This document shows, piece after piece, positions 57,850 through 64,000 of a stretch of DNA of 64,000 nucleotides. Made by a program: the position numbers and the translations under genes. Each line of letters begins with the position of its first letter. The stretch's first letter is position 1. The DNA lies in NCBI RefSeq assembly GCF_032452875.1, contig NC_083869.1:79478501-79542500 (forward strand). Direction: 5' to 3'. The stretch comes from Bos javanicus (taxonomy: Eukaryota; Chordata; Mammalia; Artiodactyla; Bovidae). Under the pieces are notes generated by a model, which searched no databases, was not told where the DNA came from, and worked only from the letters and a program-made list of their open reading frames with translations.

Positions 57850-60027
57850 CAGATCAGATCAGATCAGATCAGTCGCTCAGTCGTGTCCGACTCTTTGCAA
57901 CCCCATGAATCACAGCACGACAGGCCTCCCTGTCCATCACCAACTCCCAGAGTTCACTCAGACTCACATCCATCGAGTCAGTGATGCCATCCAGCCATCT
58001 CATCCTCTGTCGTCCCCTTCTCCTCTTGCCCCCAATCCCTCCCAGCATCAGAGTCTTTTCCAGTGAGTCAACTCTTTGCATGAGGTGGCCAAAGTACTGG
58101 AGTTTCAGCTTTAGCATCATTCCTTCCAAAGAACACCCAGGGCTGATCTCCTTCAGAATGGACTGGTTGGATCTCCTTGCAGTCCAAGGGACTCTCAAGA
58201 GTCTCCAACACCACAGTTCAAAAGCATCAATTCTTCGGCGCTCAGCCTTCTTCACAGTCCAACTCTCACATCCATACATGACCACAAGAAAAACCAAGCC
58301 TTGACTAGACGAACCTTTGTTGGCAAAGTAATGTCTCTGCTTTTGAATATGCTATCTAAGTTGGTCATAACTTTCCTTCCAAGGAGTAAGCATCTTTTAA
58401 TTTCATGGCTGCAGTCACCATCTGTAGTGATTTTGGAGCCCAGAAAAATAAAGTCTGACACTGTTTCCACTGTTTCCCCATCTATTTCCCATGAAGTGGT
58501 GGAACCAGATGCCATGATCTTTGTTTTCTGGATGCTGACCTTTAAGCCAACTTTTTCACTCTCCTCTTTCACTTTCATCAAGAGGCTTTTGAGTTCCTCT
58601 TCACTTTCTGCCATAAGGGTGATGTCATCTGCATATCTAAGGTTATTGATATTTCTCCCGGCAATCTTGATTCCAGCTTGTGCTTCTTCCAGCCCAGCGT
58701 TTCTCATGATGTACTCTGCATATAAGTTAAATAAGCAGGGTGACCATATACAGCCTTGACATACTCCTTTTCCTATTTGGAAGCAGTCTGTTGTTCCATG
58801 TTCAGTTCTAACTGTTGCTTCCTAACCTGCATACAAATTTCTCAAGAGGCAGGTCAGGTGGTCTAGTATTCCCATGTCGTTCAGAATTTTCCACAGTTTA
58901 TTGTTATCCACACAGTCAAAGGCTTTGGCATAGTCAATAAAGCAGAAATAGATGGTTTTTGGAACTCTCCTGCTTTTTCCATGATCCAGTGGATGTTGGC
59001 AATTTGATCTCCTGTTCCTCTGCCTTTTCTAAAACCAGCTTGAACATCAGGAAGTTCACGGTTCACATATTGCTGAAGCCTGGCTTGGAGAATTTTGAGC
59101 ATTACTTTACTAGCGTGTGAGATGAGTGCAATTGTGCAGTAGTTTGAGCATTCTTTGGCATTGCCTTTCTTTGGGATTGGAATGAAAACTGACCTTTTCC
59201 AGTCCTGTGGCCACTGCTGAATTTTCCAAAATTGCTGGCACATTGAGTGCAGCAGTTTCACAGCATCATCTTTCAGGATTTGAAGTAGCTCAACTGGAAT
59301 CCTGTCACCTCCACTAGCTTTGTTCGTAGTGATGCTTTCTAAGGCCCACTTGACTTCACATTGCAGGATGTCTGGCTCTAGGTGAGTGATCACACCATTG
59401 TGATTATCTGGGTCGTGAAGATCTTTTTTGTACAGTTCTTCTGTGTATTCTTGCCATCTCTTCTTAATATCTTCTGCTTCTGTTAGGTTCATACCATTTC
59501 TGTCCTTTATTGAGTCCATCTTTGCATGAAATGTTCCTTTGTTATCTCTGATTTTTTTAAAGAGATCCCTAGTCTTTCCCATTCTGTTGTTTTCCTCTAT
59601 TTCTTTGCACTGTTCGCTGAAGAAGGCTTTCTTATCGCTTCTTGCTATTCTTTGGAACTCTGCATTCAGATGTTTATATCTTTCCTTTTCTCCTTTGCTT
59701 TCCGCTTCTCTTCTTTTCACAGCTATTTGTAAGGCCTCCCCAGACAGCCATTTTGCTTTTTTGCATTTCTTTTCCGTGGGGATGGTCTTGATCCCTGTTT
59801 CCTGTACAATTTCACGAACCTCAGTCCATAGTTCATCAGGCACTCTGTCTATCAGATCTAGGCCCTTAAATCTATTTCTCACTTCCACTGTATAATCATA
59901 AGGGATTTGATTTAGATCATATCTGAATGGTCTAGTGGTTTTCCCTACTTTCTTCAATTTAAGTCTGAATTTGGCAATAAGGAGTTCATGATCTGAGCCA
60001 CAGTCAGCTCTTGGTCTTGTTTTTGCT
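57850..60027 (-). mobile_element. BovB LINE, long 5'-truncated copy
   Basis: (ATCAG)n tail at 57850-57872, then antisense 3' region, reverse transcriptase and the end of the endonuclease region. Antisense frame 58881-59957 is open for 358 aa and holds RSVFIPIPKKGNAKECSNY, ASKVMLKILQARLQQYVN and VQAGFRKGRGTGDQIANI. A one-base deletion near 58955-58962 shifts the frame just before the DYAKAFD catalytic box. YADD is kept in frame 58252-58707. Target-site duplication ggattagatcat (57838-57849) and ggagtagatcat (60028-60039), 11 of 12. Confidence 0.93.
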
Positions 60028-60670
60028 GGAGTAGATCATAGGTAGTTCTAAATCCAAAGGTAGTAAAACAGGCTTTTGTCAGGTAATAGCATGATTGTCA
60101 CGTTGAAGTTATAGGCTGAATTACAAGTTGTTCATAAATTTGATAAGAAAAATATTCTATTCTTTTTAAATATATATATACATGTTTACTTATTGTCCAT
60201 CATATACTTAGAAATGAGGTGTCCCTCTGATGTCTCCATTAACTTCTGATTGTCAACGGGTAGTTTTTATAGTGCCCAGTTTCACTATGAATACGTTCCA
60301 CTAGAATGAATGTGTGCCTGTATTGTGTTGGCTCATTGATGGGGACACCTGGGTACTTTAGCAAATTAAACAGAGATCTCTGCTTTTGGGGTCAGTCACA
60401 ATTTTTTCATTTTCAAACCAGTTCTCTACTTCATCTGCATCCTAGCAGTTTGGTAACATAAAAAGCTTTCTTTTTGTTCCGTTGTTTATCTCCATGGTGA
60501 TAATGATTGCCTTTGGTGTAAGCTCTATCAAGTTTGTAAAACTGGATGCTGTTTGTTTTAGTGGGGCTGGAAATTATGAATAGATATGGTTCACAAGAAG
60601 AGGCGTTTTTAGAGAGGGGCTCAGAGAACAATATTGAATAAACTGAGCCCCATTTAAAAACTAACCACAG

Positions 60671-62883
60671 TTTCAGTTCAGCTCAGTCGCTTAGTCGTGT
60701 CCGACTCTTTGCAACCCCATGAATAGCAGCACGCCAGGCCTCCCTGTCCATCACCAACTCCCGGAATTCACCCAAACTCATGTCCATTGAGTCAGTGATG
60801 CCATCCAGCTGTCTCATCCTCTGTCATCCCCTTCTCCTCCTGTCCCCAATCCCTCCCAGCATCAGTCTTTTCCAATGAGTCAGTTCTTCGCGTGAGGTAG
60901 CCAAAGTATTACAGGTTCAGCTTTAGCATCAGTCTTTCCAAAGAACACCTAGGACTGATCTCCTGTAGATGGATTCGTTGGATCTCCTTGCAGGCCAAGG
61001 GACTCTCAAGAGTCTTCTCCAGCACCACAGTTCAAAAGCATCAATTCTTCGGCGCTCAGCCTTCTTCACAGTCCAACTCTCACATCCATACATGACCACA
61101 GGAAAAACCCTAGCCTTGACTAGACGAACCTTTGTTGGCAAAGTAATGTCTCTGCTTTTGAATATGCTATCTAGGTTGGTCATAACTTTCCTTCCAAGGA
61201 GTAAGCATCTTTTAATTTCATGGCTGCAGTCACCATCTGTAATGATTTTGGAGCCCAGAAAAATAAAGTCTGACACTGTTTCCACTGTTTCCCCATCTAT
61301 TTCCCATGAAGTGGTGGAACCAGATGCCATGATCTTTGTTTTCTGAATGTTGACCTTTAAGCCAACTTTTTCACTCTCCTCTTTCACTTTCATCAAGAGG
61401 CTTTTGAGTTCCTCTTCACTTTCTGCCATAAGGGTGATGTCATCTGCATATCTAAGGTTATTGATATTTCTCCCGGCAATCTTGATTCCAGCTTGTGCTT
61501 CTTCCAGCCCAGCGTTTCTCATGATGTACTCTGCATATAAGTTAAATAAGCAGGGTGACCATATACAGCCTTGACATACTCTTTTTCCTATTTGGAACCA
61601 GTCTGTTGTTCCATGTCCAGTTCTAACTGTTGCTTCCTAACCTGCATACAAATTTCTCAAGAGGCAGTCAGGTGGTCTGGTATTCCCGTCTCTTTCAGAA
61701 TTTTCCACAGTTTATTGTGATCCACACAGTCAAAGGCTTTGGCATAGTCAATAAAGCAGAAATAGATGGTTTTTGGAACTCTCCTGCTTTTTCCATGATC
61801 CAGTGGATGTTGGCAATTTGATCTCTGGTTCCTCTGCCTTTCCTAAAGCCAGCTTGAACATCTGAAAGTTCATGATTCACGTATTGCTGAAGCCTTGCTT
61901 AGAGAATTTTGAGCATTACTTTACTAGCGTGTGAGATGAGTGCAATTGTGCAGTAGTTTGAGCATTCTTTGGCATTGCCTTTCTTTGGGATTGGAATGAA
62001 AACTGACCTTTTCCAGTCCTGTGGCCACTGCTGAGTTTTCCAAATTTGCTGGCACATTGAGTGCAGCACTTTCACAGCATTATCTTTCAGGATTTGAAAT
62101 AGCTCCACTGAAATTCCATCACCTCCACTAGCTTTGTTTGTCGTGATGCTTTCTAAGGCCCACTTGACTTCACATTCCACGATGTCTGGCTCTAGGTGAG
62201 TGATCACACCATTGTGATTATCTGGGTCATGAAGATCTTTTTTGTACAGTTCTTCTGTGTATTCCTGCCACCTCTTAATATCTTCTGCTTCTGTTAGGTC
62301 CATGCTATTTCTCTTCTTTATTGAGCCCATCTTTGCATGAAATGTTCCTTGGTATCTCTAGTTTTCTTGAAGAGATCTCTAGTCTTTCCCTTTCCCATTC
62401 TGTTCTTTTCTTCTATTTCTTTGCATTGATCGCTGAGGAAGGCTTTCTTATCTCTCCTTGCTATTCTTTGGAACTCTGCATTCAGATGCTTATATCTTTC
62501 CTTTTCTCCTTTGCTTTTCGCTTCGCTTCTTTTCACAGCTATTTGTAAGGCCTCCCCAGACAGCCATTTTGCTTTTTTGCATTTCTTTTCCATGGGGATG
62601 GTCTTGATCCCTGTCTCCTATACAATGTTACAAACGTCCGTCCGTCCATAATTCTTCAGGCACTTTATCTATCAGATCTAGTCCCTTAAATCTATTTCTC
62701 ACTTCCACTGTATAATCATAAGGAATTTGATTTAGGTCATACTTGAATGGTCTTGTGGTTTTCCCTACTTTCTTCAATTTAAGTCTGAATTTTTCAATAA
62801 GGACTTCATGATCTGAGCCGCAGTCAGATCCCGGTCTTGTTTTTGCTGACTGTATAGAGCTTCTCCATCTTTGACTGCAAAGA
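60671..62883 (-). mobile_element. BovB LINE, second long copy in intron 5
   Basis: Same orientation and nearly the same span of the element as 57850-60027, with a TTCAG-type tail at 60673-60690. Antisense frames 60929-61522 (YADD region, 197 aa), 61695-61880, 61899-62330 and 62318-62593 are broken by several further lesions. It shares the DYAKAFD-box frameshift (SISALLTMPKPLTVW) with the first copy. A short possible target-site word, acagttt, flanks both ends. Confidence 0.92.
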
Positions 62884-63257
62884 ACAGTTTAGCCTTGATT
62901 AAAGCTATGAGTAAAAAAAAAAATGGTGACTGATTTCTAAAAGCCTAGTTCATTTTATATGTTAGAATACAGATAGAAGTAAGGAGGGTCATACCCTCTT
63001 GTCCTCAGAGGCAGTTTTTCACATTACTTATTATGTAATAATTTTGAGCCAGTCTCTTACTTGAGTACTTGTAAACGTTTGTATTTTTTAAATAAACATA
63101 TTTATTCTTACTTATTCTTTAATGTCCAAGTAAACTTGTAGTTGAATTATGGGAAAGCTGTTGTAAATTAGAATTAACATGTAAATAACAGCTGTAATTA
63201 TTGTTACATTTTTTTCCCAATTGATCTAAATTGTTTTATAAATCTACTTTTAAATAG

Positions 63258-63421
63258 GCATTCTGTTGGAGATACCAAAGTTCCATTTTGTCTTCAGTCC
63301 TGTGTAAAGCCTTTGAAATATGCCATTGCTGTTAATGACCTTGGAACAGAATATGTGCATCGATATGTTGGGAAAGAGCCAAGTGGATTAAGGTTCAACA
63401 AACTGTTTTTAAATGAAGATG
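63258..63421 (+). CDS. GLS: GLS exon 6, catalytic Ser-Lys exon
   Basis: 164 bases complete R276, encode residues 277-330 (HSVGDTKVPFCLQSCVKPLK...NKLFLNED) and give the first base of codon 331. The LQSCVK motif carries the catalytic Ser290 and Lys293 (human Ser286 and Lys289) and the substrate-contacting Gln289. Acceptor taaatag|G, donor G|gtaaga, phase 1. One residue differs from human as I recall it: Val279 for Thr in HS-T-GDTK. Downstream exons are outside the window. Confidence 0.97.
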
Positions 63422-64000
63422 GTAAGAATTATATAAAAGTTACTTGGAAAAAGAAATACCTCATTTTCCTGTGTATATCTAAGTAGTTTTTTTTTTATTT
63501 TGAAGGAAAAAAATTGAAACATTCATACTTTTTCATCTGTCATGAAAATGCTTTGAAACCCATAGAGATAGTTTAATCACTTACTTTAAAAAATAGTTTT
63601 ATTTAGGCATTTTTATACCACTGGAGGGTGAGGTGGAGAGATGATAAGGGCAGAAAGTAAGACTTTCACTGTATAATTACCCATAGGGGAATATCTTATA
63701 AAATTTCAGTGTCTGGAATTTGTTGGTTAGCATCGAAACTAAATGATACTGGTTATCAAAAATACCATTTTTGGTTGTCAATATCAATGTTATCAATATT
63801 AGTTATTGACGCTAAATGATGGGTACATGCACACTTGTATTCTTTCTTTCTACTTTTGTATATTATATATGTTTGAAAACTTCCATTATAAAAAGCTTTT
63901 ATGGTGGCCCTCATAGAGATGATGTTTTTGCTTTTTCTCTTCCATAACATTTAGTATATGAAAAAAATATCTTGTTTTAAATAGTTGGATAACTAACAAG
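63422..64000 (+). other. GLS: GLS intron 6 (partial)
   Basis: Begins with gtaaga and runs off the window end. AT-rich with nothing recognised beyond short T-runs. Confidence 0.9.

Larger units (their letters stand above)
56301..63257 (+). other. GLS: GLS intron 5 (7.0 kb)
   Basis: Dominated by two antisense BovB copies (57850-60027 and 60671-62883) with about 640 bases between them. A MIR-like word lies near 57415-57495. The acceptor ctacttttaaatag has a weak pyrimidine tract. No other gene-like feature. Confidence 0.92.

Noticed and set aside
58881..59957. 358 aa open frame antisense in GLS intron 5 as a gene
   Set aside because: It has clear BovB reverse-transcriptase motifs (PIPKKGNAKECSNY, GFRKGRGTGDQIANI) and is frameshifted before the DYAKAFD box.
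57850..62883. Simple tandem duplication producing the two intron 5 BovB copies
   Set aside because: Flanks, 3' tail repeats and target-site words differ between the copies, so a plain segmental duplication does not fit.

Overview
This is a vertebrate nuclear window from a ruminant, most likely a bovid. It is saturated with ruminant-type retroposons: RTE/BovB LINEs, tRNA-derived Bov-tA and BovA2 SINEs, and one near-full-length L1-BT. The only protein-coding gene I can support is the 5' half of GLS, which encodes kidney-type mitochondrial glutaminase, on the + strand. I cannot tell cattle, bison, yak, buffalo, sheep or goat apart from the sequence alone.

Layout. Bases 1-35,200 are intergenic and made mostly of mobile elements. 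They hold a 2 kb perfect direct duplication (1-1999 and 10171-12169), a 5'-inverted (twin-primed) BovB at 1836-4411, and an ERV fragment on the - strand with a complete 482 bp LTR and a tRNA-Arg-type primer binding site (8101-9093). Two probable solo LTRs follow (16071-16495 and 18184-18608), then a 7.8 kb L1 with an exact 14 bp target-site duplication (21759-29550) and several SINEs. Bases about 35,730-36,960 form the GLS CpG-island promoter, with two CCAAT boxes and GC boxes but no TATA box.

GLS. Six coding exons are placed at base resolution: 36216-36613, 50196-50292, 50632-50753, 55135-55264, 56221-56300 and 63258-63421. All junctions are GT-AG and reading phase is kept throughout. They encode residues 1-331 (the last codon split): the mitochondrial presequence, the low-complexity linker, the N-terminal EF-hand-like helical region and the start of the serine beta-lactamase-like glutaminase fold. 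The Tyr of the DYIPQ motif and the SCVK Ser-Lys pair are both present. The remaining exons, including the KGA/GAC alternative 3' ends, lie beyond the window. Introns carry further SINEs and BovB copies; intron 5 holds two long antisense BovB copies that share a frameshift.

I looked for a previously undescribed system and did not find one. The points most worth checking are structural: the BovB-bounded duplication, a SINE pair flanked by three copies of one target site, the GLS 5'UTR AGC/GGC repeat, and the ruminant polyQ-polyP tract in GLS exon 1. Repeat family names come from remembered consensus features, not from a database search, so boundaries are approximate unless a target-site duplication or splice site is given.
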